Source: Dehalococcoidia bacterium
GTDB taxonomy: Bacteria > Chloroflexota > Dehalococcoidia > GIF9 > AB-539-J10
DNA: 17,059 bases
NCBI GenBank assembly: GCA_004376695.1
Contig: SOJB01000025.1
Coordinates: 1 to 17,059 of the forward strand
Direction: 5' to 3'
Shown piece by piece: positions 7,087-14,500 of this stretch; the stretch's first letter is position 1, and every line of letters begins with the position of its first letter. The notes under the pieces were generated by a model. That model searched no databases and was not told the origin of the DNA. It saw nothing but the letters and a program-made list of their open reading frames with translations. A program made the position numbers and the translations under genes.

Positions 7087-7119
7087 GTGGCAGCTGCGGC
7101 TCTCATTGCAGCATGCCAC
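7087..7119 (+). other. Strong hairpin downstream of the ABC permease
   Basis: GTGGCA (7087-7092) pairs with TGCCAC (7114-7119) and GCTGC (7093-7097) with GCAGC (7108-7112), leaving one bulged A (7113) and a 10-nt loop. This 11-bp stem begins 14 bases after the permease stop. No T tract follows (CTGTAATCCC), so it is better read as a transcript-end or mRNA-stability structure than as a classical intrinsic terminator. Confidence 0.5.
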
Positions 7120-7187
7120 CTGTAATCCCATATCGCCACGCGCGGTTTCACGAGTGGTTTACAGATAATCAAGTTCGAAGCCGCTTA

Positions 7188-7216
7188 TTGCTCTAATCCG
7201 GCTTTTTCAATATACT
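7188..7216 (+). promoter_or_regulatory. Probable sigma70-type promoter for aroKB
   Basis: TTGCTC (7188-7193), a 17-nt spacer and TATACT (7211-7216). A transcript would begin near 7223, about ten bases before ATG 7233. AGGA at 7221-7224 has SD-like spacing but would lie at the very 5' end of such a transcript. Confidence 0.45.
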
Positions 7217-7232
7217 GACGAGGATAACTGTA

Positions 7233-8927
7233 ATGGAAGCGGAAAGGCGAGCAACCAATCTCATCATCACTGGCTTCTCCGGCACCGGCAAATCTGCGGT
7301 GGCCAGAGAGGTAGCACGGAGATTGAACCGCGATTGCATAGATACCGACGATGAGGTAGTGAAGGACGCCGGCAAGCCCATTGCCGAGATTTTCCGCCAG
7401 GACGGTGAGGGTAAGTTCAGAGAACTGGAACGGGAGGCGGTGAGACGAGCCTGCCGACAAAGGCAGAACGTGATAACCATCGGCGGCGGTGCTATAGTTG
7501 ACCGGCAGAACTATCACCTGCTGACGCGGAGCGGTCTGATCGTTTGTCTGGAGGCTAGACCCGAGACTATCTGTGAGCGATTGTTCCATGAGGCTGCCCG
7601 CAGTCCTGAGGCCGAAGTCCGCCCCCTCTTGGCTACCGATGACCCTCTGGAACGCATCAGGCAGCTCAAAGCATCCCGGCAGCCTTACTATGCTGAGGTT
7701 GACTGGACGGTTCATACTGACCGCCTGACTATCGGACAGGTGGCAGAGGAGGTAATACGGGCCTGGGGATTGCTTCGTCGCGCTGATGGCTGCCAGCTGT
7801 CGGCATTCAACGATCAGGACATTGCCTGCCTGGTAGAGACCGAGACTCAGAATTGTCCCGTCTTTGTCGGTTATGGCTTGTTGGACAGGCTTGGTGATAA
7901 GGTGAGGCGAGCTGGCCTATCTGGCGCTACCATCATAGTTAGCGACGACAATGTCTTCTCCCTCTACGGCGAGAGAGTTGAGAGAATCCTCAAGAACGCT
8001 GGCTTTGCCGTTCATTCCTTTGTGGTGCCGCCGGGGGAAGAAACGAAGAGCATCGACTACGCCAGCAGAATGTATGATTTCCTTGTCGGGCACCGAGCCG
8101 AGCGAGACGATGTTATCATCGCCCTGGGTGGTGGTATGGTGGGTGACCTGGCAGGTTTTGTCGCTGCCACCTTCTTGCGCGGCATATTCTGGGTACAGGT
8201 GCCGACCAGTCTGGTAGCCATGGTTGATGCCAGCATCGGAGGCAAGGTCGGGGTCAACCATCCTCAGGGGAAGAACCTGATCGGTGCCTTCTATCAGCCT
8301 AACCTGGTCTTGGCTGATTATCAAACACTCGCCACCTTGCCTCAGCGTGAGCTTATCTCAGGCTGGGCAGAAGTTATCAAGCACGGCTTGATTCTCGATG
8401 AAGAGTTCTTTCGATTCTTAGAGGATAACGTGAAGGGGCTGAGGGAACTGGAGACGGAGGCGCTGACCCGGGCTATTGCCCGAAGCGCCGCCATCAAGGC
8501 CGGAGTCGTCAGTCAGGATGAGAAAGAAAGGGCGGGCAGACGCACCATTCTGAATTACGGACATACCATCGGTCACGGTCTGGAGGCTGCCACTCAGTAT
8601 AAGCGGTTCCTTCATGGAGAAGCTGTAGCCATCGGCATGATGGGAGCTGCTAAGCTCAGTCAGGGATTGGACCTTTTGCCTTCAACGGCGGTGAACCGTC
8701 AGCAAGCCCTGTTGCAGGAATTCAGCTTACCCACATCATTGCCGGCGAAGCGAGGCAATTCCAAGTTAAGCCTTGCTGAGGTAACCGGGGCTATGGAACT
8801 GGATAAGAAGATGAAGGAAGAAGCGATTCACTGGGTGCTCTTACAGGATATCGGCAAAGCAGTGATTCGTACCGATGTGCCTCAGAAGAATGTGCTGGCT
8901 GTTCTTCAGGAGCTGGCAGGGCCCTAG
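7233..8927 (+). CDS. aroKB: Bifunctional shikimate kinase / 3-dehydroquinate synthase (AroK-AroB fusion)
   Basis: A 564-residue fusion of two shikimate-pathway enzymes. Residues 1-178 are shikimate kinase: Walker A GFSGTGKS (14-21), substrate-binding Asp38/Asp40 in DTDDE, FRELE (62-66), GGGAI (84-88) and the lid arginine in VRPLLA (129-134). Residues about 205-564 are NAD-dependent, zinc-dependent 3-dehydroquinate synthase: GGGMVGDLAG (299-308), PTSLVAMVDASIGGKVGVN (324-342) and the likely zinc ligands Glu380 (GWAEVIKHG), His444 (NYGHTIGH) and His461 (FLHGEAV). A linker at about 180-205 joins them without a stop. Both active sites look complete. The kinase-first order differs from the fungal AROM polypeptide. 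It sits near aroE and aroC but is separated from them by the MBL and ABC genes and has its own promoter. Confidence 0.96.
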   Translation: MEAERRATNLIITGFSGTGKSAVAREVARRLNRDCIDTDDEVVKDAGKPIAEIFRQDGEGKFRELEREAVRRACRQRQNVITIGGGAIVDRQNYHLLTRSGLIVCLEARPETICERLFHEAARSPEAEVRPLLATDDPLERIRQLKASRQPYYAEVDWTVHTDRLTIGQVAEEVIRAWGLLRRADGCQLSAFNDQDIACLVETETQNCPVFVGYGLLDRLGDKVRRAGLSGATIIVSDDNVFSLYGERVERILKNAGFAVHSFVVPPGEETKSIDYASRMYDFLVGHRAERDDVIIALGGGMVGDLAGFVAATFLRGIFWVQVPTSLVAMVDASIGGKVGVNHPQGKNLIGAFYQPNLVLADYQTLATLPQRELISGWAEVIKHGLILDEEFFRFLEDNVKGLRELETEALTRAIARSAAIKAGVVSQDEKERAGRRTILNYGHTIGHGLEAATQYKRFLHGEAVAIGMMGAAKLSQGLDLLPSTAVNRQQALLQEFSLPTSLPAKRGNSKLSLAEVTGAMELDKKMKEEAIHWVLLQDIGKAVIRTDVPQKNVLAVLQELAGP

Positions 8928-8984
8928 AGAGTTGCGGATACACAATACCCAGCTCAAGTGTCGCCAAGAAATCATTGATAATGC

Positions 8985-9017
8985 CTGACAACCCCATCCA
9001 GCGGATGGCTGACAACC
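8985..9017. repeat. Direct repeat CTGACAACC flanking a small hairpin
   Basis: CTGACAACC occurs at 8985-8993 and 9009-9017, exactly flanking the inverted repeat CCATCC (8994-8999) / GGATGG (9003-9008) with loop AGC. A further CTGAC follows at 9022. It lies between aroKB and the thioesterase gene. It could be a protein-binding site or a structured mRNA leader; there is no T tract. Function unknown. Confidence 0.5.
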
Positions 9018-9064
9018 ACCGCTGACTCGGGAGATAAGCGTTTTCGTATACTTGGAGGGAGCAC

Positions 9065-9493
9065 ATGGATGATTTGTTGCAGCTAGGAAAAGAGGCTCTG
9101 GCGTCACAACCTTTCAGTGTGTTTGTCGGCGCAGAACTAACAGGCTACTCGCCGGGGCGGGCTGAACTGACCGTTCCGATCACTCCTCAGTTGAAACAGC
9201 AGCACGGTTTTGTGCACGGAGGTGTCGTCAGTTACGCTGCAGATAACGCCCTTACGTTCGTGGGCGGAAGTGTCCTTGGCCCGGCAGTTGTGACGTCGGA
9301 GTACAAGATCAATTATCTAAGGCCCGTTGTGGGGACGGCTCTGATTGCCAGGGCAACGGTCATCTACTCGGGCAAGAGCCAGGCTGTCTGCCGCTGCGAT
9401 GTATTCGTGATTGACGCAGGGAAGGAGACTCTGTGTGCTACTGCGCAGGGCACGATTGCCAGGATCGGCCGGTCTTCGGAATCTCAGGCCTGA
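9065..9493 (+). CDS. PaaI-family thioesterase (hotdog fold)
   Basis: A 142-residue single hotdog-fold protein that would hydrolyse an acyl-CoA thioester in the cytoplasm. The family core motif is QQHGFVHGGVVSYAADNA (residues 45-62), with Asp60 at the position of the catalytic acid in PaaI-like enzymes. SEYKINYLRPVVG (about 78-90) is the typical central strand segment. Length is normal. ATG 9065 has a good SD, GGAGG at 9054-9058. It is convergent with the methyltransferase; only nine bases separate their stops. Its acyl substrate (phenylacetyl-, hydroxybenzoyl- or another CoA ester) cannot be told from the sequence or from its neighbours. Confidence 0.88.
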   Translation: MDDLLQLGKEALASQPFSVFVGAELTGYSPGRAELTVPITPQLKQQHGFVHGGVVSYAADNALTFVGGSVLGPAVVTSEYKINYLRPVVGTALIARATVIYSGKSQAVCRCDVFVIDAGKETLCATAQGTIARIGRSSESQA

Positions 9494-9502
9494 AGACCCC
9501 TA

Positions 9503-10255
9503 TCAAGGCTTGCGGGACAGAATAGCCAGGCGGCGGCTCTCTAGAGTGAAGGGGCTTCCGTCCACGTCTCCATAGGTAGCCTCTACTCCTAGACCAGCCC
9601 TGGTCAGCATCTCGACCAGTTCGGTAAGGGTATAGATTCGCACGCTATGGCACATTTCCCTCATAGCGCCGTCGGGGTAGATGGTAATGTGACGGACGTC
9701 ATTCCGCCCGGTCAAGGGGTCGAAGCTCCGTTCTTCTAGAACCTTTAACCCCGTTTCCGTCTCATACCAGCCCCGGGGCTGGAAGATACGAGCCAATCTG
9801 TCCCTGTGCATAAGCTCAATCAAGAACAGACCGTGAGAATTCAAGGCGCTGGTCACTCCGTCCAGCACCTTCTGGTCTTCATCGTCGGACTCCAAATAGC
9901 CGAAGGACGTGAAGATATTGATGACCCCGTCGAACTCCTCGACGAAAGGTATGTCCCGCATATCCCTGAGTTCCAACCGAACCTCTAACCCCCTTCGTTC
10001 CGCCTCCTGGTGGGCTATGTCAAGGAATAAGGGATTCAAGTCCAGCCCCGTCATTTGATAACCCCGGCTGGCCAGCTCTATAAGGTGTCTACCGTGACCG
10101 CAGCATAGGTCCAGGATTCTGCTCCCCGGCGGCAGGGCCAGGGTCTTCTGGATGAAGTCCGCCTCCCTGATGGTCCGCTCGGGCGTCAGGACTGGCTGGT
10201 ACGTTTCCAGATAAGGCTGACCGAAGAACTCTTTATACCAGGACGTTTGAGTCAT
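9503..10255 (-). CDS. Class I SAM-dependent methyltransferase
   Basis: A 250-residue Rossmann-fold methyltransferase. Motif I is ILDLCCGHGRHLIELA (47-62), followed by GLDLNPLFLDIA, whose Asp72 would bind the SAM ribose. An acidic FDGVINIFTSFGYLESDDED marks the motif IV region, where the FTSFGY sequence is typical of small-molecule methyltransferases of the Methyltransf_25/11 type. The C-terminal half (about 150-250) looks like the substrate-binding lid. The substrate is unknown. The start is ATG 10255; its SD is weak (AGGGG lies about 15 bases upstream). It is divergent from aspS across a 123-bp promoter region and convergent with the thioesterase. Confidence 0.87.
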   Translation of the reverse strand: MTQTSWYKEFFGQPYLETYQPVLTPERTIREADFIQKTLALPPGSRILDLCCGHGRHLIELASRGYQMTGLDLNPLFLDIAHQEAERRGLEVRLELRDMRDIPFVEEFDGVINIFTSFGYLESDDEDQKVLDGVTSALNSHGLFLIELMHRDRLARIFQPRGWYETETGLKVLEERSFDPLTGRNDVRHITIYPDGAMREMCHSVRIYTLTELVEMLTRAGLGVEATYGDVDGSPFTLESRRLAILSRKP

Positions 10256-10281
10256 CGTGCTCTATGTTTCCCCTTTGAGAA

Positions 10282-10290
10282 ATGATACCA
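10282..10290 (-). promoter_or_regulatory. Possible extended -10 promoter for the methyltransferase gene
   Basis: On the minus strand TGGTATCAT gives TGN plus TATCAT, an extended -10 element. A transcript would start near 10275, about 20 bases before ATG 10255. A TTGACA hexamer further upstream is 24 nt away, too far to be a standard -35. The same TGGTATAAT arrangement precedes the PHP gene. Confidence 0.35.
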
Positions 10291-10323
10291 CAGATGAACC
10301 GGGGCTTCTTATGTCAAGCTCAA

Positions 10324-10352
10324 TTGAAAGCGGGTCCTTTATGGGCTATAAT
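10324..10352 (+). promoter_or_regulatory. Strong sigma70-type promoter for aspS-tig-clpP
   Basis: TTGAAA (10324-10329), a 17-nt spacer and a perfect TATAAT (10347-10352). The expected start is near 10359, giving a leader of about 20 nt that contains the SD AGGGAG (10366-10371), seven bases before the TTG start at 10379. The leader is too short for a T-box or other riboswitch. Confidence 0.75.
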
Positions 10353-10378
10353 GACGAATTCATAAAGGGAGAGTATCT

Positions 10379-12190
10379 TTGCTCAAGAACTACAACTGCG
10401 GTGAGCTGGGCGAAAAGCATGTGGGACGGGAGGTGACTCTAGCTGGCTGGGTGCACCGGCGTCGTGACCATGGCGGGAAGGTTTTCATCGACCTGCGCGA
10501 CCGGGAAGGCGTAGTCCAGATAGTGTTCAATCCCCAGGTATCACAGGAGGCATGCCAGTTGGCTGGTTCGCTCCGCAGCGAGTATGTAATCCAGATCATC
10601 GGAGAAGTTGTTCCTCGCCCTAAAGGGACGGAGAATCCCAAACTGGCTAGCGGAGGCATTGAAGTTGTAGCCAGGGAGGCTGTTATCCTCAATCCATCGA
10701 AAACGCCCCCGTTTTACATAAGTGAAGACGAGGAAGTGGAGGAGTCGCTTTGCCTCAAGCACCGCTATCTGTACCTGAGAAGAAAGAGGATGAAGGATAA
10801 TGTTCTCTTGCGCCACAGGATGATAAAGTTCATTCGTGATTTCCTCGACATTAAAGGATTTGTTGAAATCGAAACACCTATTCTGATTAAGAGCACACCG
10901 GAGGGAGCCCGTGACTACCTTGTGCCCAGCCGTGTCAATCCGGGCAAATTCTACGCCCTTCCTCAGTCTCCACAGCAGCTGAAGCAGATCCTCATGGTAG
11001 CCGGGTTTGACAAATACTTCCAGATAGCCCGTTGCTTCAGGGACGAAGACCTTCGAGCCGATCGCCAGCCTGAGTTCACCCAGCTTGACATGGAGATGAG
11101 CTTCATTGAGGTGGAGGACATACTGCAACTCATGGAGGAGCTTTTCACCTCGCTTGTGGAGGCTACTGTACCTGGTGTGCGGTTGCTGAAGCCATTTCCG
11201 CGGCTTTCGTATGAAGAAGCGATGGAGAAGTATGGCACAGACAAGCCGGATGTCAGGTTCGGCTTGGAGATCAAGGACATCTCGGATATCGCCGGTGGCA
11301 CCGACTTCCAGGTTTTTCGCTCGGCCCTCGACCACGGCGGCAAAGTGAAGGGCATATGCGTCCCTGGCTGTAGTCATTATACCCGCCATCAGCTTGACGA
11401 GTTGATTGACCTGGCAAAGGGTTACGGCGCCCAGGGTCTGATAACTGTGGCTTTCACAGGGGAGTCCGTAACGCCCGCTGAGGTGAAGTCGGCGGCTGCC
11501 AAGTATCTGTCTCCTCGGCAGTTGGAGGAAATGGCCGGTGCATTCGAAGCAAAGCCTGGCGCGCTCCTGCTTATAGTGGCGGACATATCGGACGTAGTCA
11601 ATAAGGCACTTGACGAGTTACGCCGCGAGATGGCACATCGGCTCAACCTAGCGGATGCTAAGCTACTGGCTTTCACATTTGTAGCTGATTTTCCTCTACT
11701 GGAGTGGAGTGAGACCACCGGTCATTGGCAGCCCATGCACCATCCGTTTACTGCTCCCCGGGAAGAAGATGTGTCGCTTCTCGAGACAGAGCCGGCCAGG
11801 GTCTACGGTCAGCATTATGATGTAGTATGCAACGGCTGTGAACTCGGCAGCGGTAGCATCAGGGTTCATAATCGTCAGCTTCAGGAAAGGATATTCAGCC
11901 GCCTTGGCTACAGCGAAGAGGAAACGGAAAGCCGATTTGCAGGCCTCTTGGAGGCGCTGGAATACGGAGCACCGCCCCATGGCGGTATTGCCATAGGGCT
12001 GGACCGGCTGGTGATGCTGTTTGCCGGGGAGCGGAGCATAAGGGAGGTTATTGCTTTCCCGAAGAATCAGAACGCCGTCGATATGATGCTGGACAGCCCT
12101 TCCTATGTTGATAAGTATCAGCTTGACGAGCTTAACCTCAAGCTGAAGCATGAGGTTCTGCGCCGCAATGACGGGGAACACGAGACGTGA
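10379..12190 (+). CDS. aspS: Aspartate--tRNA ligase, bacterial type, probably non-discriminating (Asp/Asn)
   Basis: A 603-residue class II synthetase that charges tRNA-Asp in the cytoplasm. The N-terminal OB-fold anticodon-binding domain includes LAGWVHRRRDHGGKVFIDLRD (21-41). The catalytic core has FVEIETPIL, STPEGARDYLVPSR, a QSPQQLKQILMVAGFDKYFQIARCFRDED block, and class II motif 3 as GIAIGLDRLVMLFAGERSIR. A GAD insertion domain lies between, as expected for the bacterial form; length is normal. The start is TTG 10379: the SD AGGGAG is seven bases away and MLKNYNCGEL is the family N-terminus. His31 is the residue associated with relaxed specificity in Pseudomonas-type enzymes (see findings). 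The stop overlaps the tig GTG by four bases. Confidence 0.96.
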   Translation: MLKNYNCGELGEKHVGREVTLAGWVHRRRDHGGKVFIDLRDREGVVQIVFNPQVSQEACQLAGSLRSEYVIQIIGEVVPRPKGTENPKLASGGIEVVAREAVILNPSKTPPFYISEDEEVEESLCLKHRYLYLRRKRMKDNVLLRHRMIKFIRDFLDIKGFVEIETPILIKSTPEGARDYLVPSRVNPGKFYALPQSPQQLKQILMVAGFDKYFQIARCFRDEDLRADRQPEFTQLDMEMSFIEVEDILQLMEELFTSLVEATVPGVRLLKPFPRLSYEEAMEKYGTDKPDVRFGLEIKDISDIAGGTDFQVFRSALDHGGKVKGICVPGCSHYTRHQLDELIDLAKGYGAQGLITVAFTGESVTPAEVKSAAAKYLSPRQLEEMAGAFEAKPGALLLIVADISDVVNKALDELRREMAHRLNLADAKLLAFTFVADFPLLEWSETTGHWQPMHHPFTAPREEDVSLLETEPARVYGQHYDVVCNGCELGSGSIRVHNRQLQERIFSRLGYSEEETESRFAGLLEALEYGAPPHGGIAIGLDRLVMLFAGERSIREVIAFPKNQNAVDMMLDSPSYVDKYQLDELNLKLKHEVLRRNDGEHET

Positions 12191-13479
12191 AAGTAAACAG
12201 AGAGAATCCGGGGAGTTGCCAGGCAGTTCTTACTATTGAGGTTGAAGCTGGTGAGCTGGACAAGTCACTGGACACGGCCTATCGTCACCTGGTAAATGAG
12301 GTATCCATACCTGGTTTCCGCAAGGGAAAGGCGCCAAGAGCCATTCTGGTGCAGCACATCGGGAAGCAAAATCTGCTGGAAGAGGCATACGAGCACCTTA
12401 TGCCGCAGCTTTATCGAGAGGCGGTCGAGTCCCAGGAACTCGAGCCCATTGCCAGACCGGAGATAGAGATCGTCCAAACTGAGCCTCTGGTTTTCAGAGC
12501 CGTCGTGTCTCTAAAACCCGAGGTTAAGCTTGGTGACTACCATGGCATGAAGCTGCAGCCCGGACCGATAGCGGAAATCGGCCAGAAAGAAGTTGGCGCT
12601 GCGATGGAGAGATTCCGTGAAGGACAAGGGGCATGGGTGCCTGTAGACCGCCCTGTTGAGCCGGGTGATTTGGTTACAATGGACGTCGAAGCGAGTGTTG
12701 ATGGGAAGCCCTGGCTGAATCACAAGGGGATATCGTATGAGGTCAATAAGGACTCACGTTCACCCGTGCCCGGATTTGCCTCTCAATTGCAGGGCACTGA
12801 AAAGAACAAGGAAAGGACCTTCAATTTGACTGTTCCTGATGACTATCCCGTCGAAGAGATGTGTGGAAAGGAAGGTGCTTTCAGAGTCACTGTTACGGAA
12901 ATAAAGGAGAAGCATCTGCCCGAGCTTAATGATGAGCTGGCTCAGAGTGCTGGCTATGATGATCTGGCGGCTATGAAGAAGAAGGTGGCTGCTGATCTAG
13001 GAGCCCAGGCTGAAGCCAGGAGTCGCTCGGAGTTGAAGCAGAAGGCGCTTGATGCCTTGGTGGAAATCAGTGAGGTGAATTATCCCCCTGTCCTGGAAGA
13101 CGAGGAAATCACCGGACTTCTGAGAGACGAGGCGCAGCGGCTGGGTTTCAGAGAGCCAGCTGAATACGTGAAGATAAGCAACAAGACGGAGGAAGAACTC
13201 AGACAGGAACTGCGTCCTATAGCGAAAAAGAGGCTGATTCAGGGTCTTGTCCTGGACAGATTAGCTGAGGAGGAGAAGGTTGAAGTCAACTCCTCTGACG
13301 TGGATAATAGAGTAAGTGAAGTCGCGGATGGTGCCGAGGATAAGGAGAAGGCGATGCAGTTCTTCTCCCATCCCCAAATCAGGCAATCAATCGAACAGTC
13401 TCTGCGTACGCAGAAGACGATGGACCGATTGCTGGAAATAGCCGTTGGCAATGTCGAGGCTATGACAAAGGAGGATTGA
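12187..13479 (+). CDS. tig: Trigger factor (ribosome-associated chaperone/prolyl isomerase)
   Basis: A 430-residue chaperone that binds the ribosome exit tunnel and folds nascent chains. The ribosome-binding signature GFRKGKAP is at residues 43-50. The FKBP-like peptidyl-prolyl isomerase domain is at about 155-245 (GDLVTMDVEASVDGK through FRVTVTEIKEKHLPELND), followed by the helical C-terminal chaperone arms. Length is typical. GTG 12187 overlaps the aspS stop by four bases (GTGA) and gives MKVNRENPGSCQAVL, close to the usual N-terminus. Its TGA overlaps the clpP ATG by one base. Trigger factor and ClpP are adjacent in many bacteria, linking folding and degradation. Confidence 0.95.
   Translation: MKVNRENPGSCQAVLTIEVEAGELDKSLDTAYRHLVNEVSIPGFRKGKAPRAILVQHIGKQNLLEEAYEHLMPQLYREAVESQELEPIARPEIEIVQTEPLVFRAVVSLKPEVKLGDYHGMKLQPGPIAEIGQKEVGAAMERFREGQGAWVPVDRPVEPGDLVTMDVEASVDGKPWLNHKGISYEVNKDSRSPVPGFASQLQGTEKNKERTFNLTVPDDYPVEEMCGKEGAFRVTVTEIKEKHLPELNDELAQSAGYDDLAAMKKKVAADLGAQAEARSRSELKQKALDALVEISEVNYPPVLEDEEITGLLRDEAQRLGFREPAEYVKISNKTEEELRQELRPIAKKRLIQGLVLDRLAEEEKVEVNSSDVDNRVSEVADGAEDKEKAMQFFSHPQIRQSIEQSLRTQKTMDRLLEIAVGNVEAMTKED
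13467..13474 (+). promoter_or_regulatory. Shine-Dalgarno sequence that fixes the clpP start
   Basis: A perfect AAAGGAGG lies inside the end of tig. It is four bases from ATG 13479 but only one base from the alternative TTG 13476, so ATG is the better start. Confidence 0.75.
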
Positions 13480-14093
13480 TGGAAACAGTATCTCAGGTCA
13501 TAATTCCTACGGTGACGGAGACTAGTGCTCGGGGTGAGCGTGTTTTCGACATATATTCCCTTTTGCTCAGAGAGAGAATCGTTTTTCTGGGCACCCCGAT
13601 CAACGACCAGGTAGCCAATCTCATTATTGCGCAGCTTCTGTACCTGGAGAGAGAGGACTCGGAAAAGGACATCAACCTTTATGTCCATTGTCCTGGCGGC
13701 ATCATCAGCGCAGGCCTGGCCGTCTACGACACGATGCAGATTCTTCGCTGCCCCATATCTACCATCTGTGTTGGTCTGGCAGCCAGCATGGGGACCTTGC
13801 TCCTTTGTGCTGGCACTAAAGGCAAGAGGTTCGCTTTGGCCAACTCCACCATACATTTGCATCAGGCAATCGGCGGTGCTCAAGGGCAGGCGGCAGATAT
13901 TGAGATTGCTGCCAGAGAAATCATGAGGATGCAGGAGATGATACGCGGTATTATAGCCAGGCACACCGGTCAGCCGGCAGAGAAGATTGCCCACGATACC
14001 GACAGGGATTTCTATCTTAGCGCTGAACAGGCAGTGGAATACGGCATTGTAGACGAGATACTCAGGAAGCCAGCCACGAAACAAGGTGGATAA
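13479..14093 (+). CDS. clpP: ATP-dependent Clp protease proteolytic subunit
   Basis: A 204-residue serine protease that forms the tetradecameric Clp chamber. The triad is visible: Ser103 in GLAASMGTLLL, His128 in STIHLHQA, and Asp177 in DTDRDFYLSAEQAVEYGIVDEI. The short N-terminal extension METVSQVIIPTVTETSARGERVFDIYS is normal for the family. The oxyanion-loop segment reads YVHCPGG where YINSPGG is usual; the PGG itself is kept. The start is ATG 13479, overlapping the tig stop. clpX, which often follows clpP, is absent here; a small ORF and then a convergent PHP gene come next. It is probably active. Confidence 0.95.
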   Translation: METVSQVIIPTVTETSARGERVFDIYSLLLRERIVFLGTPINDQVANLIIAQLLYLEREDSEKDINLYVHCPGGIISAGLAVYDTMQILRCPISTICVGLAASMGTLLLCAGTKGKRFALANSTIHLHQAIGGAQGQAADIEIAAREIMRMQEMIRGIIARHTGQPAEKIAHDTDRDFYLSAEQAVEYGIVDEILRKPATKQGG

Positions 14094-14182
14094 CTGACCG
14101 TGTCCCGGGCCTGGGCAGACTGGCTCGCCTCAGTGGCGACGCGTGAAAATGGTGAGGGCATCTTACAGTCTTGAATGGCAGG

Positions 14183-14350
14183 ATGATAGCTGAACTGTGG
14201 GACTGGATAGAGGTGAGTTCTGCGCTGTATGCCGCAGGTGAACCATTCGGAGGGCTGGGCAAAGGGGGCTTGATTACCGTCATCGTCGTTTCCGTGATCG
14301 CTATCGTGACCTTCGTGTGGATCTTTCGTGAGACCGGGAAGCGAGAGTAG
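14183..14350 (+). CDS. Putative small single-pass membrane protein, 55 residues
   Basis: An ORF in the gap after clpP, from ATG 14183 to TAG 14348-14350. The N-terminal half (MIAELWDWIEVSSALYAAGE) is acidic and aromatic. A Gly-rich linker (FGGLGKGG) follows, then one clear hydrophobic segment of about 19 residues, LITVIVVSVIAIVTFVWIF (residues 30-48), and the basic tail RETGKRE. By the positive-inside rule the C-terminus would face the cytoplasm. The ribosome binding site is poor for the ATG; a TTG at 14171 with GAGGG 12 bases upstream is an alternative, and an in-frame TGA at 14153 bars anything earlier. I do not recognise the family. Support is the coherent topology and codon choice, not homology. 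Confidence 0.5.
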   Translation: MIAELWDWIEVSSALYAAGEPFGGLGKGGLITVIVVSVIAIVTFVWIFRETGKRE

Positions 14351-14438
14351 GCAACCGGCTCGGTTCGCCAGCTTCACTACTCCTTGTGCAGAATCAACCG
14401 ATGTGGGCCAGAGCCCGCTTCCCCTTCCTCCGCCCAAT

Positions 14439-14500
14439 TCATTCTGACCCCCGACCTGTCGGGGCAAAGCGATCTCGTGGCGCTCAGGGTGAACTCCGCG
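14439..14500 (-). repeat. Palindromic repeat copy 3, overlapping the 3' end of the PHP gene
   Basis: Read on the minus strand it ends GGTCAGAATGA (14449-14439), like CTCAGAATGAC in copy 1. It has the same hairpin type, CCCCGA (14449-14454) / TCGGGG (14459-14464) with loop CCTG on the plus strand. Upstream on the minus strand are GAGATCGC and CACCCTGAGCG. The TGA of the PHP gene (14486-14484) lies in that CACCCTGAGCG segment. The upstream boundary is approximate. The rest of the gap, 14351-14438, shows nothing recognisable. Confidence 0.55.

Noticed and set aside
9022..9052. Promoter CTGACT...TATACT for the thioesterase gene
   Set aside because: The spacer is about 19 nt with a poor -35, and initiation near 9059 would remove the good GGAGG ribosome binding site.
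10541..11389. 282-residue open frame on the minus strand
   Set aside because: It is antisense to the conserved catalytic core of aspS, has no recognisable motif, and reflects codon bias of aspS.
13239..14084. 281-residue open frame on the minus strand
   Set aside because: It is antisense across tig and clpP, both securely identified; no domain visible.
14012..14467. 151-residue open frame on the minus strand in the clpP-PHP gap
   Set aside because: It mixes antisense clpP, antisense of the small membrane ORF and repeat sequence. Composition is low-quality (Ser/Pro/Gly-rich) with no motifs; the plus-strand 55-residue ORF is more coherent.
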